A stretch of 64,000 nucleotides of DNA from Tridacna crocea. Taxonomy: Eukaryota; Mollusca; Bivalvia; Cardiida; Cardiidae. The notes under the pieces were generated by a model. That model worked only from the letters and a program-made list of their open reading frames with translations. It did not search any database and was not told the DNA's origin. The stretch's first letter is position 1. Each line of letters starts with the position of its first letter. Below, one piece after another: positions 63,466-64,000 of the stretch. The position numbers and the translations under genes were made by a program. The stretch lies in contig OX031061.1 in NCBI GenBank assembly GCA_943736015.1, positions 55,248,192-55,312,191 of the forward strand, given 5' to 3'.

Positions 63466-63672
63466 TTAACTCTTCACCAAACAACCCCTGGTATTTACGA
63501 TCCTGAGATGGAAGCCTATTTTAAGCATTGTAGGAAAAGGAGAAAATACTGGTAACAAGCATTTTCTCCTTTTCCCACAATGTTTTCTACCCTGCTGGAA
63601 ACAAATTTCAATTTTGGTGTAATGTTTATTTTGTTGTGTGCAACTGCTTTCAATTAGGACCAGTCTTAAATT
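63466..63672 (+). mobile_element. TTAA-MITE copy (A), right end lost
   Basis: TTAA|CTCTTCACCAAACAACCCC start, centre ACTGGTAACAAGC, long arm to CAATTAGGACCAGTC. Confidence 0.85.
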
Positions 63673-63696
63673 TGCAGAAAACAAATTGAATGTTAC

Positions 63697-63925
63697 TTAA
63701 CCCTTTACTCAATATTTACTCATTTCTACGCGTTCCTTGTGGGAGCCTTTGGAAAGCATTGTGGCAAAAGATGAAATTGCTCGTCACGAGCAATTTCACC
63801 TTTTGCCAAAATGTTTTCAATGCTATCAAAAGGTGGAATATACACATAAGAAACAGCTTCATCCTTGCTGTTATTTAGGGTCAATTAGAGATACCATAGA
63901 AATGCCTCATGGGGTAAAGGGTTAA
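63697..63925 (+). mobile_element. TTAA-MITE copy (C), full length
   Basis: TTAA|CCCTTTACTCAATA to GGGGTAAAGGG|TTAA. Same arms and centre TTGCTCGTCACGAGCAA as 45704-45932. Confidence 0.93.
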
Positions 63926-63939
63926 AGCAGAAAATATGT

Positions 63940-64000
63940 TTCTCATAGGGTAGAAAACATTGTGAGAAAATGATAAAATGCTGGTCACCAGCATTTTCTC
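63940..64000 (-). mobile_element. TTAA-MITE copy (A), cut by the window end
   Basis: GGGTAGAAAACATTGTGAG and the first half of the hairpin, centre GCTGGTCACCAGC. Confidence 0.8.

Noticed and set aside
27116-63925. Many short frames containing [18 protein letters not shown] or [18 protein letters not shown]
   Set aside because: These are translations of the MITE hairpin in different frames, not proteins.

Overview
The window looks like nuclear DNA of an invertebrate animal, most likely a bivalve mollusc. The only intact protein-coding gene is an intron-rich animal gene, and almost everything else is transposon- and satellite-derived DNA of kinds familiar from clam genomes (tandem cores of about 160 bp, hairpin MITEs, repeats ending in GGCCCTCTTGTT). 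The species call is an inference; no database was searched. Almost all short open frames in the window are chance frames.

Layout. 1-14,905: a tandem array of eight ~1.83-1.85 kb higher-order units, entered mid-array and ending in a decayed partial unit. Each unit combines diverged sub-monomers of about 160-180 bp, a relic of a hairpin MITE and a cluster of four CCAAT boxes. 15.4-17.1 kb: a 479-bp element with 6-bp duplicated flanks, then a seven-copy tandem core of ~157 bp. 17.2-20.7 kb: a large inverted duplication with ~1.5-kb arms carrying unrecognised exon-like fragments. 21.0-23.0 kb: a TA-flanked 1.1-kb element and two palindromes. 23.2-27.3 kb: MITEs, a TGGG/CCCA word region and G/C-tract repeats.

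27.6-49.4 kb: an SLC35B1-type gene on the + strand with seven coding exons and all GT-AG introns, giving a 350-residue product. SLC35B1 is an ER nucleotide/nucleotide-sugar transporter family. A second in-phase first exon, 37,835-37,995, encodes a divergent first membrane segment, so two protein forms seem possible. Every intron has been invaded by transposable elements, mainly one TTAA-flanked, piggyBac-like hairpin MITE family found in about 50 copies or fragments between 23 kb and the window end. It has three core subtypes, nested copies and copies sharing one TTAA.

50.2-53.5 kb: a decayed LTR retroelement on the minus strand. It has a gag-like frame, but where pol would be expected it carries a frameshifted pogo/Tigger-type transposase running almost into a truncated LTR. 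54-64 kb: more MITEs, a second palindromic foldback copy, a 145-bp hairpin, an ~1.25-kb tandem-core element and a mariner remnant with long inverted ends and part of the helix-turn-helix region.
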